A DNA stretch of 64,000 bases from assembly GCF_024171525.1 (NCBI RefSeq), contig NZ_JALJZY010000005.1, positions 1 to 64,000 of the forward strand, given 5' to 3'. A program made the position numbers and the translations under genes. Position 1 is the first letter of the stretch. Each line of letters opens with the position of its first letter. Shown here one piece after another: positions 49,337 through 58,945 of the stretch. Source of the stretch: Neisseriaceae bacterium HSC-16F19. Its GTDB lineage: Bacteria; Pseudomonadota; Gammaproteobacteria; Burkholderiales; Neisseriaceae. The notes below the pieces were generated by a model that did not search any database, was not told where the DNA came from, and worked only from the letters and a program-made list of their open reading frames with translations.

Positions 49337-50130
49337 TGATGTGCGCAGACAAGCTCAAGCTCACCTTCAATCCGGGTACGCCGATTGAAAATCCCGCCAT
49401 GCGCGGCATGAGTTTGAACATCAACGACGGTGAATTCGTTACCGTCATCGGCAGTAACGGCGCCGGCAAATCCACCTTCCTTAATGCCATCAGCGGCGAT
49501 TTGCTGGTGGACAGCGGCAGCATCAGCATCAACGGCCAAGACGTTACCCGCAAGCCCGCCTACCAGCGTGCCCATCTGGTGGCGCGGGTATTCCAAGACC
49601 CCATGGCCGGTACTTGCGAAGCCTTGAGCATCGAGGAAAACATGGCACTGGCCTATGCCCGCGGCCGCGGTCGCGGTTTGAAATCGGCGCTGAACCGCGA
49701 AAACCGCGAGCTCTTTCGCGAGAAGCTGTCCATTCTCAAGCTGGGTTTGGAAAAGCGCCTTACCGACCGCATGGGACTGCTCTCCGGCGGCCAACGCCAG
49801 GCGGTGAGCCTGCTGATGGCTTCCTTGCAGCCCTCGAAAATCCTGCTTTTGGACGAGCACACCGCCGCGCTGGACCCGAAAACCGCCGCCTTTGTACTGG
49901 AGCTGACCGACCGCATTGTGGCTGAAGGCAAGCTCACCGCCATGATGGTGACCCACTCCATGCGCCAGGCGCTGGATCACGGCAGCCGCACGGTGATGTT
50001 GCACCAAGGCAAAGTGGTGTTGGACGTGTCCGGCGAAAAACGCGCCCGCATGGATGTGCCCGACCTGCTCAATATGTTTGAGCAAACCCGCGGCGAGAAA
50101 GTGACGGATGATGCATTGCTGCTGGATTAA
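49336..50130 (+). CDS. ABC transporter ATPase (TrpZ-like)
   Basis: 264 aa. Walker A GSNGAGKST (about 39-47), Q-loop VFQDPMAGTC, signature LSGGQRQAVSLLM, Walker B ILLLDEHTAALDP and H-loop MMVTHSMRQAL. The His after DE in Walker B is usual in this subgroup. The start overlaps the permease stop (TGATG), with GGAGG 8 bases upstream. Confidence 0.93.
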   Translation: MMCADKLKLTFNPGTPIENPAMRGMSLNINDGEFVTVIGSNGAGKSTFLNAISGDLLVDSGSISINGQDVTRKPAYQRAHLVARVFQDPMAGTCEALSIEENMALAYARGRGRGLKSALNRENRELFREKLSILKLGLEKRLTDRMGLLSGGQRQAVSLLMASLQPSKILLLDEHTAALDPKTAAFVLELTDRIVAEGKLTAMMVTHSMRQALDHGSRTVMLHQGKVVLDVSGEKRARMDVPDLLNMFEQTRGEKVTDDALLLD

Positions 50131-50160
50131 TGCGGTTTGACCGGTTTGAAAACAGCGTAA

Positions 50161-50195
50161 AAGGCTGCCTGAAAACTTTTCAGGCAGCCTTTTTA
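50161..50195. terminator. Uptake-sequence hairpin terminator
   Basis: AAGGCTGCCTGAAAA, short loop, inverted copy, T5. Between convergent ends of the ATPase gene and the DUF3829-like gene. Confidence 0.8.
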
Positions 50196-50210
50196 CAAGC
50201 ATAGGCCGTT

Positions 50211-51170
50211 TTAATAACGAATAGCCAGATTGTAGCTGGTGACCATGCGGTTATAGGCGGCAATATCGGGCTGGGTTTTGAATTGCGGCCATTGGCGGGT
50301 GAGTTGGTGCAGATGGCCGTGGGTGTGGCGCAGGGCGGCGCTGTCGCTGTCGGTGGTGGCGGACGCGGCGGCGGCTTGTTCCAGTTCGGCCAGTATCTGT
50401 TGCAGGGTGTTGAGTTCGCCTTCGGCACGTTTGAGTGTGTCCTCATGCAGCCAGTATTGCGGATCTGCCAGGGTGTTGAGGAAGGTGTCTGCCGCCAGCA
50501 GGCTTTGTTCGCGGATGCGGCGGCCGTGGCTGCCTTCGGCCTGTAATTGCCCAATCCGCTGTTGGCGGTAATCGGCTTCCAATTCCGCCACGGCTTGGCT
50601 GAAGCGGTTGTAGGCGAGGTTGAATTCGCCCCAATGGCGGATAAATTCGTCGTTGCGCACTTTCAATACGGCAAAGTCGTCTTGCAGATAGGCTTGGTCT
50701 TGGATATAGCGTTCCAACTCACTGCCGAGGCTGAGCAGCGGACGGGCGGCTTCCAGTGCGGCTGTGGCGCTGTCGTGCAGGTTTTGCCGTGCCGGGTCGT
50801 GGGCGGTGTGCTGTTGTGCCTGGCGCACATCGGCGATAAACAGTTGCAGGCGTTCCGGTTCCAGAAATAGGCGCGGCTGCCTGGTGGTGCTGATGGCGGC
50901 CTGAGCGAGATTTTGCTGGCGGTAGGCGGCGAGCAGGTCTTCATGGCTGCGGCGGTAGCGGCTGCCCATGGCGGTGATGTGGTTGTGGGCGCGGATATAG
51001 TCCTGATAACGCTGTTCCGCATCGACGGCGGGCAGGGCGGGGGCACTGGCTTCCGCGGCGGCGGTTGTCGGCGCGGTGTCGGCGGGCTGGATGGCGGCGG
51101 GTTCGGAACAGGCGGCCAAAAGACAGGTGAGGGTGAGGGCGCAATAGCGTCGTGGCAGTGCGACAGTCAT
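50211..51170 (-). CDS. DUF3829 (YiiG-like) lipoprotein
   Basis: A 319-aa predicted lipoprotein: signal peptide with lipobox CLLAACS (Cys about 21), then an Ala/Thr-rich linker and a long helical domain (QRYQDYIRAHNHITAMGSRY, DEFIRHWGEFNLAYNRFSQA) ending in AYNRMVTSYNLAIRY, a pattern typical of DUF3829. The function of the family is unknown. No ribosome site visible before ATG 51170. Single gene between two hairpin terminators. Confidence 0.75.
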   Translation of the reverse strand: MTVALPRRYCALTLTCLLAACSEPAAIQPADTAPTTAAAEASAPALPAVDAEQRYQDYIRAHNHITAMGSRYRRSHEDLLAAYRQQNLAQAAISTTRQPRLFLEPERLQLFIADVRQAQQHTAHDPARQNLHDSATAALEAARPLLSLGSELERYIQDQAYLQDDFAVLKVRNDEFIRHWGEFNLAYNRFSQAVAELEADYRQQRIGQLQAEGSHGRRIREQSLLAADTFLNTLADPQYWLHEDTLKRAEGELNTLQQILAELEQAAAASATTDSDSAALRHTHGHLHQLTRQWPQFKTQPDIAAYNRMVTSYNLAIRY

Positions 51171-51203
51171 TTTGAGTTAAGTGTATGGAATATGGGTTGT
51201 TTC

Positions 51204-51239
51204 AAAAAAAGGCTGCCTGAAAGTTTCAGGCAGCCTTTG
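51204..51239. terminator. Uptake-sequence hairpin terminator
   Basis: AAAAAAAGGCTGCCTGAAA then the inverted copy; A run on one side makes it effective for the maeB end on the minus strand. Confidence 0.75.
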
Positions 51240-51248
51240 CTCTATCTA

Positions 51249-53525
51249 TCAGGCTTTGCGTTGGGCATCCACCGCTGCCAGGGCCACCATATTGATGATG
51301 CGGCGCACCGAGGAGATGGGGGTGACGATGTGCACCGGTTTGGCCAGACCCATGAGGATGGGGCCGATGGTGATGCCGTCGGAGGCGGATACGCGCAACA
51401 GGTTGTAGCAGATGTTGGCGGTTTCAACATTGGGCATCACCAAGAGGTTGGCAGAGCCTTTGAGCGGTGAGTCGGGCATCAGCTGCTGGCGGATGTCTTC
51501 CACCAAGGCGGCATCGCCCTGCATTTCGCCGTCGATTTCCAAATCGGGATTGGCTGCCTGAATCAGTGCCAGAGCCTGCTGCATTTTGCGGCTGTTGGCC
51601 GAATCGGTGGAACCGAAATTGGAATTGGACAGCAGGGCCACTTTGGGGGTGATGCCGAAACGCTGCATTTCTTCGGCACACATCAGCGTGTTGGCGGCCA
51701 ACTGCTCTGCGGTCGGGTCGGCGTGCACATAGGTGTCGGCAATAAAGATATTGCCGCGGCCGAGGATAAGGGCGTTCATGGCGCAGGCGTGGCGTTCCGG
51801 GGTGGCATAGCCGATGACTTCTTCCATAATTTGGAAGTGGTCGCGGAAGCGGCCCATGGTGCCGCACACCAAGGCGTCGGCATGGCCCATGTGCACCATC
51901 ATGGCGCCGATGAGGGTGGTGTTGCCGATCATGCGGCGGCGCGCCATTTCTTCGGTCACGCCCTGGCGTTTGCGCAGGCGGTAGTATTCCTGCCAGTATT
52001 CGCGGTAGCGCGGGTCGCTCTCGTTGTTGACGATTTCAAAGTCTTTGCCCGGTTGGATGGTGAGACCCAGTTTTTTCAGGCGGGTTTCGATCACGTTCGG
52101 ACGGCCGATGAGGATGGGTGCGGCCAGTTTTTGTGCCACGATTTGCTGGGTGGCGTGCAGTACGCGCTCGTCTTCGCCCTCGCTCAATACCACGCGTTTG
52201 AGGTCTTTTTTGGCCTGGTTGAACACGGGTTTCATAAACAGGCTGGACTTGTACACAAACTCGTTCAGGGTTTCCACATAGGCATCGAAGTCTTCGATGG
52301 GGCGGGTGGCCACGCCGGACTCCATGGCGGCTTTGGCCACGGCCGGGGCGATGCGGGCAATCAGGCGCGGGTCGAAGGGTTTGGGAATCAGGTATTCGGG
52401 GCCGAAAGTGAGTTCGGCGTCACCATAGGCGGTGGCCACTTCGTCGTTTTGCTCGGCCAGGGCCAAATCGGCAATGGCGCGCACGCAGGCGAGCTTCATT
52501 TCTTCGTTGATGGTGGTGGCGCCCACGTCCAGCGCACCGCGGAAGATAAACGGGAAGCACAACACATTGTTGACTTGGTTGGGGAAGTCGGAGCGGCCGG
52601 TGCCGATAAGGGCATCGGGGCGCGCGGCCTTGGCTTCCGGCGGCCAGATTTCCGGGGTAGGGTTGGCCAAGGCCAGAATCAGCGGGTCGGCGGCCATGGT
52701 TTTGAGCATGTCCACGCTCAGCAGATTGGGGCCGGAGAGACCGAGGAAAATGTCTTTACCGTTGACGGCATCGGCCAAGACGCGCTGGCCGCTGTCGGGC
52801 TGGGCATAGCGCTGTTTGGACTCGTCCATGCGCTCGTCGCGGTCGTGGTAAATCACGCCTTTGGAGTCGCACACGGTGATGTTTTCACGCTTCATGCCCA
52901 GGGCCACCAAGAGGTCCAGACAGGCAATGGCGGCGGCACCGGCGCCGGAACACACCAGTTTTACCGCGGCGATGTCTTTTTTGACCACGCGCAGGCCGTT
53001 GAGGATGGCGGCGGCGGTGATGATGGCGGTGCCGTGCTGGTCATCGTGGAATACGGGAATATTGCAGCGCTCGCGCAGTTTTTGCTCGATATAGAAGCAT
53101 TCCGGCGCTTTGATGTCTTCCAGATTGATGCCGCCGAAGGTCGGCTCCAGCGAGGCGATGATGTCCACCAGCTTGTCGGGGTCGGTTTCGTTGACTTCGA
53201 TGTCGAACACATCGATACCGGCGAATTTTTTAAACAATACGCCTTTGCCTTCCATCACCGGTTTGCCGGCCAGGGCGCCGATATTGCCCAAGCCCAATAC
53301 GGCGGTACCGTTGGAAATCACCGCCACCAGATTGCCGCGGGCGGTATATTTGTAGGAGGCTAGGGGGTCGGCATGGATTTCCATACACGGCGCCGCCACA
53401 CCGGGGGAATAGGCCAGGGACAGATCATACTGGGTGGCCAGCGACTTGGTCGGGGCGACCTGGATTTTGCCCGGAGTGGGGTATTGGTGAAACTGCAGGG
53501 CGGCTTCTTTCAGTAAATCGTCCAT
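51249..53525 (-). CDS. maeB: NADP-dependent malic enzyme with phosphotransacetylase-like domain
   Basis: 758 aa. N-terminal malic domain (DLSLAYSPGVAAPCMEIHAD, NGTAVLGLGNIGALAGKPVM), NAD(P)-binding part (KLVCSGAGAAAIACLDLLVA), PFIFRGALDVGATTINEEM, then a C-terminal phosphotransacetylase-like domain from about residue 435 (RVVLSEGEDERVLHATQQIV to the end). Oxidatively decarboxylates malate to pyruvate; the PTA-like domain is generally regulatory rather than catalytic. Start ATG 53525 follows GGAAAGAG. Single gene. Confidence 0.96.
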   Translation of the reverse strand: MDDLLKEAALQFHQYPTPGKIQVAPTKSLATQYDLSLAYSPGVAAPCMEIHADPLASYKYTARGNLVAVISNGTAVLGLGNIGALAGKPVMEGKGVLFKKFAGIDVFDIEVNETDPDKLVDIIASLEPTFGGINLEDIKAPECFYIEQKLRERCNIPVFHDDQHGTAIITAAAILNGLRVVKKDIAAVKLVCSGAGAAAIACLDLLVALGMKRENITVCDSKGVIYHDRDERMDESKQRYAQPDSGQRVLADAVNGKDIFLGLSGPNLLSVDMLKTMAADPLILALANPTPEIWPPEAKAARPDALIGTGRSDFPNQVNNVLCFPFIFRGALDVGATTINEEMKLACVRAIADLALAEQNDEVATAYGDAELTFGPEYLIPKPFDPRLIARIAPAVAKAAMESGVATRPIEDFDAYVETLNEFVYKSSLFMKPVFNQAKKDLKRVVLSEGEDERVLHATQQIVAQKLAAPILIGRPNVIETRLKKLGLTIQPGKDFEIVNNESDPRYREYWQEYYRLRKRQGVTEEMARRRMIGNTTLIGAMMVHMGHADALVCGTMGRFRDHFQIMEEVIGYATPERHACAMNALILGRGNIFIADTYVHADPTAEQLAANTLMCAEEMQRFGITPKVALLSNSNFGSTDSANSRKMQQALALIQAANPDLEIDGEMQGDAALVEDIRQQLMPDSPLKGSANLLVMPNVETANICYNLLRVSASDGITIGPILMGLAKPVHIVTPISSVRRIINMVALAAVDAQRKA

Positions 53526-53639
53526 AATGCTCTTTCCGTATAGATGTGGCACAAAAGTGAGGGGATTATAAAGTAAATCAGGCTGCCTGAAAGATTAATT
53601 GTTCCAAACAGCGGAATTTGTGCCGCAATGGGGGTTAAT

Positions 53640-53797
53640 CAGTGCTGGGGCAAACTGACCATTCGTTCACGGCTGCTTTTTTGTCAAAAATCGCCCGCTT
53701 CTGCGTTGGATATGCTCGCAAGGTGTCCAACCTTGCTGCGCTTTCCGCCTTGGATCGGACGCTTTTTTCTAAAAAATCAGCTACGTAGCCTAAATTG
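53640..53797. other. Unassigned spacer after fixH
   Basis: Between fixH and maeB. It contains CAAACTGACC near the left and CTGACAATTTAGGC in inverted sense at the right, with a GTCAAAAATCGCCCGCTTCT stretch; it looks like a dispersed repeat, but no second copy was found in the window, so it is not called. Confidence 0.3.
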
Positions 53798-54364
53798 TCA
53801 GTTCGCCTTAGGGCGTTGCGGCAGTTGCTGCTGCCGCTGCGCGTCCAAGGTAATGTTGCGGCCTTCCTCGGTGACCCAGTTGCTTTGCACGCGCCATTGC
53901 TGTTGCGCGTCTTCAATGCGCACATACCAGTGCTCGCTCTCTTGCAGGGGTGCAAAGGCGGCATCGTAAATCTGTGCACCGCCCTGGTTGTTGTCGGCGC
54001 TGGTCACCGGGGTGAGGGTGGCAGTTTGGTCCCATTGCTCCTGGGTGGGGTGTATCCACAATAATTGCAGCGGTACGGCGGGGTCGACATCGCCGCTGAG
54101 CAGGATGCGGGCGTGGTCACCGGCTTCATTGAGCAGAATTTGGGCGTGGATGCCGCGTTGTTGTGCGGCGCTGTCGCGTTCGGTGGAGAGCTCGAAATGC
54201 TTGCCGTCTTTGTAGTAATCGTCTTTGACCACGCTGTCGCCGCGGGTGATGGCGATATAGAGGGTGATAAAACCGGCAATCACCACAATCACCGGCCCGG
54301 CGGCCAACAGCCACGGCCACGGTTCTTTGTACCAAGGCCGTTTGTCGCCATCGTTTTTACGCAT
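53798..54364 (-). CDS. FixH family protein
   Basis: 188 aa: one N-terminal membrane helix (WPWLLAAGPVIVVIAGFITL) and a periplasmic beta domain (IHAQILLNEAGDHARILLSG, WYVRIEDAQQQWRVQSNW). The conserved VVKDDYYKDGKHF after the helix is typical of FixH, which works with CcoG in assembly of cbb3 oxidase. GGAA lies before ATG 54364. It follows ccoG on the minus strand, past a small hairpin. Confidence 0.88.
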   Translation of the reverse strand: MRKNDGDKRPWYKEPWPWLLAAGPVIVVIAGFITLYIAITRGDSVVKDDYYKDGKHFELSTERDSAAQQRGIHAQILLNEAGDHARILLSGDVDPAVPLQLLWIHPTQEQWDQTATLTPVTSADNNQGGAQIYDAAFAPLQESEHWYVRIEDAQQQWRVQSNWVTEEGRNITLDAQRQQQLPQRPKAN

Positions 54365-54389
54365 AGTCTGATTTCCTTGTTCGCAATGA

Positions 54390-54416
54390 TGCAGGGCTGC
54401 ATTAAGGCAGCCCTGC
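54390..54416 (-). repeat. Small hairpin between ccoG and fixH
   Basis: GCAGGGCTGC and GCAGCCCTGC pair perfectly with a 6-base loop. No T run on the minus strand, so it is likely an RNA-stability element rather than a terminator. Confidence 0.55.
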
Positions 54417-54432
54417 ATGGGATTAAAGTTTG

Positions 54433-55854
54433 TTACTCGCCGATAAAGCTGGCTTTTTCCACCAGGGTACGGCGGGTGCTGTCGTCGCCCTTGTCCTGAT
54501 AGTAGAAGGTAAACTCAATCGGGTGGCTGCCGCGTCCGGCGTATTCCGGATAAGTGGCTACCTGAACCGGCACGGTAATGGTGGCGCCCGGCGGCACGCT
54601 GATGCCCTGCGGGTCGAGGCCGTTGAGCTGGATGGTGTTGAAACCGCTCACTTCGGCGGTGACCACCTGCTCGGTTTCGCTGCTGTTGGAAATGCGCAGG
54701 TTGTACAGGTTTTCCAGCATGCCCTGGCGGTTTTCGCGCGCCATCACGCCGCGGTCTTTGATGATGTCGATGCTGACAATATCACGGGTAAACAGACCCA
54801 CCACCAGCAAACAGCACACCGCCGCGAGGATGGCACCGTAACCCACCACTTTCGGGCGCAGCAGGCGTTTTTTGATTTCCGCTTCCGGGTACTGCTTGTT
54901 CAGCGCCGCCTCGGTGGTGTAGCGTATCAGGCCGCGCGGATAGTTCATCTTGTCCATGATTTCGTCGCAGGCATCGATACAGGCGGCACAGCCGATACAT
55001 TCGTATTGCAGGCCGTCGCGGATGTCGATGCCGACGGGGCATACCTGCACACACATGGTGCAGTTGATGCAGTCGCCCAGTTGGGTTTCTTCCTTGCTGG
55101 CGTTTTTCTTGCGCGCACCGCGCGGCTCGCCGCGGGCCGGGTCGTAGGAAATCACCAGCGTGTCCTGGTCGAACATGGCGCTTTGGAAGCGGGCATAGGG
55201 GCACATGTGCTTGCACACCTGCTCGCGCATGATGTGGCCGAAGAACCAGGTCATAAAGCCGTAGAAGGCGGCGGTAAACAGGGTGGCGGTGGAGAGCGCC
55301 GCCCAGTTGAGGGTGAAGATGTCCGCCACCACGGTGCGGATGGGCACAAACCAGCCCACAAAGGTAATGCCCGTCCACGCCGCCACGGCAAAAATCAGCA
55401 GGTATTTGGTGGCCTTGATGCGGATTTTGGTGAAATTCCACGGCGATTTGTCCAGTTTCAGGCGTTTGTTGCGGTCGCCTTCTACCAAGTGGTCTATCCA
55501 CAGCATGATTTCGGTATATACCGTTTGCGGACAGGCATAGCCGCACCACAAACGCCCGGCAATGGTGGTCCACCAAAACAGGCCGAAAGCGGAAATCATC
55601 AGCAGGCCGGCCAGATAAATCAAATCGCCCGGCGAGAGCACCATGCCGAAAATATAGAAATGGCGGCCGGGAATATCAAACCACACCGCCTGGCGGCCGG
55701 ACCAGTTGATCCACGGCATGCCGTAGAAAAACAGCTGCGTGGCCACAATGGCCAGAATGCGCAGATTGGCAAAACGGCCTTTGGCGAGTTTGGGGTGGAT
55801 GCGTTTGCTGCCCTGATAGAGTTGGACAACCTGTTCTTTGGGTGCCTGAGCCAT
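54433..55854 (-). CDS. ccoG: Cytochrome c oxidase accessory protein CcoG (RdxA/FixG)
   Basis: A 473-aa inner-membrane iron-sulfur protein that acts in maturation of cbb3 oxidase; work on CcoG shows Cu(II) reduction. About five membrane helices, CGYACPQTVYTEIMLWIDHL, the two ferredoxin clusters CINCTMCVQVCPVG and CIGCAACIDACDE, and a C-terminal Ig-like domain (VPPGATITVPVQVATYPEYA). It forms an operon with fixH, separate from ccoNOQP 16 kb away. Confidence 0.95.
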   Translation of the reverse strand: MAQAPKEQVVQLYQGSKRIHPKLAKGRFANLRILAIVATQLFFYGMPWINWSGRQAVWFDIPGRHFYIFGMVLSPGDLIYLAGLLMISAFGLFWWTTIAGRLWCGYACPQTVYTEIMLWIDHLVEGDRNKRLKLDKSPWNFTKIRIKATKYLLIFAVAAWTGITFVGWFVPIRTVVADIFTLNWAALSTATLFTAAFYGFMTWFFGHIMREQVCKHMCPYARFQSAMFDQDTLVISYDPARGEPRGARKKNASKEETQLGDCINCTMCVQVCPVGIDIRDGLQYECIGCAACIDACDEIMDKMNYPRGLIRYTTEAALNKQYPEAEIKKRLLRPKVVGYGAILAAVCCLLVVGLFTRDIVSIDIIKDRGVMARENRQGMLENLYNLRISNSSETEQVVTAEVSGFNTIQLNGLDPQGISVPPGATITVPVQVATYPEYAGRGSHPIEFTFYYQDKGDDSTRRTLVEKASFIGE

Positions 55855-56196
55855 GGCGTGTTCCTTGGGTTTGCAGTAGTCATACGGGCGTGCCGCCCGC
55901 TGTTTATTTATCCTGCACCGGCCTTATGAATATGTTTATCTTTTATAATAGCGTTTGACGGGTGCCGGCGGTTTGCTGTGTGCTCGGTCAAGCGCCGGGA
56001 TTATACCTGTATTTGCCGCAGTATTCAGCTGCAAAAACAGGCCGGAAAACGTTTTCAGGCAGCCTGAAAACCATTGCGGCGCAAGTACTTTATATTTGTA
56101 TTAATACAAAACTTGGTTTGTACTAATAATTAAATCACGCCCGTTGTGTGCTGTCAAGACGCCGCCGGGTCCACACACTGCCAAGCGAAATACACC
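55855..56196. other. Divergent promoter region between ccoG and the 463-aa gene
   Basis: Holds an inverted uptake-sequence pair (56052-56069), an AT-rich stretch at 56085-56135 with a perfect palindrome, and otherwise unassigned sequence. No gene. The palindrome is listed separately. Confidence 0.6.
56095..56110. promoter_or_regulatory. Operator-like palindrome TTTGTATTAATACAAA
   Basis: A perfect 16-bp palindrome, with TTTGTACTAATA repeated in direct orientation at 56116-56127, about 90 bases before the 463-aa gene. It is the type of site used by dimeric repressors; the regulator is unknown. Confidence 0.5.
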
Positions 56197-57588
56197 ATGG
56201 AATTGTTGAAACTGGAAGACCGGGCGCTGTTGCGCGGCAACCGCAGGGCGGTGTTCGGTACCGCCCGCGGGCCTGTGTTTGTGCGTCTCTTGTTTGCTGC
56301 CTGGCAAAGCGGGCGCGAACTGACTTTGGGCGACTGGCAGCAGGCCGACTGTAGCGAGGGCGGCGCAGCCCTGCGCCGCAACCAAATCATCCGCGTGCTC
56401 GACGATGTGGAAAAAGTGTTTGCCGCGCTGGACATGGACATCCGCATCGGCCATCCCGAACGCAAGCGCTCCGGCGGGCCGTGGATGCTGCAAATGCCGC
56501 TGTGTCATTTTGTGCTCGACGAGGCCGGGCAATACCTGCCCAAGGCGCGCGAGAGCCGTTTGTTTGCCAATGCGCCGGACTTGTCTGCCGATGCGTGGAT
56601 GCATTTGTTTTTGGAAAGTTTCCGCCGCCTGGCTGCCGGTGATGTGGCTTATGCGCGCGGCCAAATGGATGCGGCGCTGGCCGCCTACCGCGCCATGGAA
56701 AGCGAAGCTTTGTCTGCCGAAGCGCGCGGCATGGTGCGTTTGCGCCAGGTGCGGGTGTTGCGCGTGCAGGGCGAGTTCGATGCCGCCGCCGCCCTCGTGG
56801 ACGACATCCTCGCCGACCCGGCGCTCTCGCCGGTATCGCCGGTGGTGGGTTTGGCGGCGTTTTACCGCGATTGGGTGGCCTATGGCCGCGACCCGCAAAG
56901 CAATTATCTGCAACTGCTGACCACGGCGCTGCCGCCGCCGCCCGCTTACCGCAGCGAATGCGTGAGCATGCTGGGCTGGCACAATCTGCGCGCACTGCTG
57001 TTGCGCCGCCATCTGGAAAACGGCGGCAACGGCGCCGAATGCATCCACCGCGAGGCGCTGGCGCATTTGCAGGAAGGCGTGTTTCTGGCCATGTGGCAGG
57101 AAAACCTCAGCAAGGCAGTAGATTTGATGATGAATCTGGCCCTGCATCTGCAACGGGCGGTACAACTGGGTTTGAGCACCCGCGCGCGGGTACTGGAGTG
57201 TTACCATCATACTTTGAGTCTGGCACGCGAATGCGGTTTCGGCGACCATTCCGAATGGTCGCGCATTTATCTGGCCGAGTTTTACTGGCAGCACTACAGC
57301 GAAATGGGCGAGGCCGAGCAGGCCGCACTGGCGGCCTTGAGTGACGACCCGCGCGAAGAGCGTTATTACACCGGGGGCTTGGCGCGGCTGCAACACTGCG
57401 GCGATGTGCGCCAGCAAATGCTGCTGCAACTGAGTTATGCCGAATTTGCCCGCCACAGCCTGCTGCAGGCGCAACAGCAGGCCGTATTGCAGGCCGTGCG
57501 TGATTTTCTGCACCGTCACCCGTGGCAGCGGCAGGCACTGGCCGAGGCCGGTTATGCAGAGGCTTTGGCGGCGCTGGAAATGAAATAA
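56197..57588 (+). CDS. Unidentified 463-aa helical (TPR-like) protein
   Basis: The N-terminal 90 residues (VFGTARGPVFVRLLFAAWQS, ALRRNQIIRVLDDVEKVFAA) look like a winged-helix or similar compact fold; the remainder is a long stack of amphipathic helices (AAGDVAYARGQMDAALAAYR, AEARGMVRLRQVRVLRVQGE) of TPR-like character. No signal or membrane segment. The arrangement recalls ATP-independent regulators with a DNA-binding head and TPR tail, but this is not established. Start ATG 56197; no strong ribosome site. Confidence 0.6.
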   Translation: MELLKLEDRALLRGNRRAVFGTARGPVFVRLLFAAWQSGRELTLGDWQQADCSEGGAALRRNQIIRVLDDVEKVFAALDMDIRIGHPERKRSGGPWMLQMPLCHFVLDEAGQYLPKARESRLFANAPDLSADAWMHLFLESFRRLAAGDVAYARGQMDAALAAYRAMESEALSAEARGMVRLRQVRVLRVQGEFDAAAALVDDILADPALSPVSPVVGLAAFYRDWVAYGRDPQSNYLQLLTTALPPPPAYRSECVSMLGWHNLRALLLRRHLENGGNGAECIHREALAHLQEGVFLAMWQENLSKAVDLMMNLALHLQRAVQLGLSTRARVLECYHHTLSLARECGFGDHSEWSRIYLAEFYWQHYSEMGEAEQAALAALSDDPREERYYTGGLARLQHCGDVRQQMLLQLSYAEFARHSLLQAQQQAVLQAVRDFLHRHPWQRQALAEAGYAEALAALEMK

Positions 57589-57659
57589 GGTTTGGCCGTT
57601 TTTCAGGCAGCCTGATACGGCTGTTGAATACTGTTTTTTATGATTTTTAAAGGAAAATT

Positions 57660-58706
57660 ATGTCTGCACGCTTAAAAGTCGGTATTGTCGGCGCCACCGG
57701 TTACACCGGTGTGGAATTGCTGCGCCTGTTGGCCAGCCACCCGCAGGTGGAGGTGGCGGCGGTAACCAGCCGCGGCGAAGCCGGGGTGGCTTTGGCCGAT
57801 TATTTCCCCAGCCTGCGCGGTGTGTATCCCGGCCTGGTGTTCCAGCATCCTGATGCAGCCGACCTGGCTGCCTGCGATGTGGTGTTTTTCGCCACCCCCA
57901 ACGGTGTGGCCATGAAAGAAGCGCCCGCGCTGCTGGCTGCCGGGGTGCGGGTGGTGGATTTGTCCGCCGATTTCCGCATCCGCGATTTGGCCGCCTGGCA
58001 GCACTGGTACGGCATGGAGCACGCCAGCCCGGAATGGGTGGCGCAGGCGGTGTACGGCCTGAGCGAGATGAACCGCGCCGCGGTGGCAAACGCACAGTTG
58101 GTGGCCAATCCCGGCTGCTATCCCACCTGCGTGTCGCTGCCGCTGTTGCCGCTGTTGCAGCAAGGCTGCCTGAAAACCGGCGTGCCGCTGATTGCCGACT
58201 GCAAATCCGGCGTATCCGGTGCCGGACGCAAGGCGGCGGTGGGTACGCTGTTTTGCGAGGCGGGTGACAATTTCAAAGCCTATGCCGTCGGCGGCCACCG
58301 CCATCTGCCGGAAATCCGCCAGACTTTAGACGGCTTGCAGGCGGGTGCCGGTGCCGGTTTGGTTTTTGTGCCGCATCTGACCCCCTTGATTCGCGGCATG
58401 CATGCCACCATGTATGTCCACCTGCAAGAAGGCGTTAACCCGCACAGCGTGCTGGCGGATTTTTACCAAGGCCACCGCTTTGTGGACGTGCTGCCCGAAG
58501 GCAGTACCCCGGAAACCCGCTCCGTTCGCGGCGCCAATATCTGCCGCATCAGCGTACAGCGCGCCCCCGGCAGCGATGTGTGGATTATCCTGTCGGTCAT
58601 CGACAACTTGGTCAAAGGCGCGGCCGGACAGGCGGTGCAGAATATGAACATCATGTTCGGCCTCGACGAAGCGGCAGGCTTGGGGCAGGTGCCTTTGCTG
58701 CCTTAA
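57660..58706 (+). CDS. argC: N-acetyl-gamma-glutamyl-phosphate reductase
   Basis: 348 aa; third step of arginine synthesis (NADPH-dependent reduction of N-acetylglutamyl phosphate). Cofactor motif VGIVGATGYTGVELLRLLAS, VVDLSADFRIRD, catalytic Cys in VANPGCYPTCVSLPLLPLL, and His in YAVGGHRHLPEIRQ. AAAGGA lies before the ATG. Followed by erpA, past a Correia-like element. Confidence 0.96.
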   Translation: MSARLKVGIVGATGYTGVELLRLLASHPQVEVAAVTSRGEAGVALADYFPSLRGVYPGLVFQHPDAADLAACDVVFFATPNGVAMKEAPALLAAGVRVVDLSADFRIRDLAAWQHWYGMEHASPEWVAQAVYGLSEMNRAAVANAQLVANPGCYPTCVSLPLLPLLQQGCLKTGVPLIADCKSGVSGAGRKAAVGTLFCEAGDNFKAYAVGGHRHLPEIRQTLDGLQAGAGAGLVFVPHLTPLIRGMHATMYVHLQEGVNPHSVLADFYQGHRFVDVLPEGSTPETRSVRGANICRISVQRAPGSDVWIILSVIDNLVKGAAGQAVQNMNIMFGLDEAAGLGQVPLLP

Positions 58707-58790
58707 AACGGATAGCGGCGATGGCAGTTGACGCTGCGCTGTTGCAGGCGCACAATGCCGCTTATTCAAACAGATATGGCCAAGCTGTTT

Positions 58791-58897
58791 TATAGTCATT
58801 TAAAATAAAAACAATACGGCGTTGGCGGCGCCTTGTCGTACTAACTGTACTGTCTGCGGCTTGCCGCCTTGTCTTGTTTTTATTTTATGCGACTATA
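58791..58897. repeat. Correia-like element 7 (107 bp, short form)
   Basis: TATAGTCATTTAAAATAAAAAC and the inverse GTTTTTATTTTATGCGACTATA with the short core (GGCGTTGGCGGCGCCTTGTC, ACTGTACTGTCTGCGGCTTG). It is inserted between argC and erpA, whose ATG lies 49 bases beyond its right end. Confidence 0.87.
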
Positions 58898-58945
58898 ACA
58901 ATGGCTGGAAACCTATTGAAACAACACGCATAAGGAATAAACATC

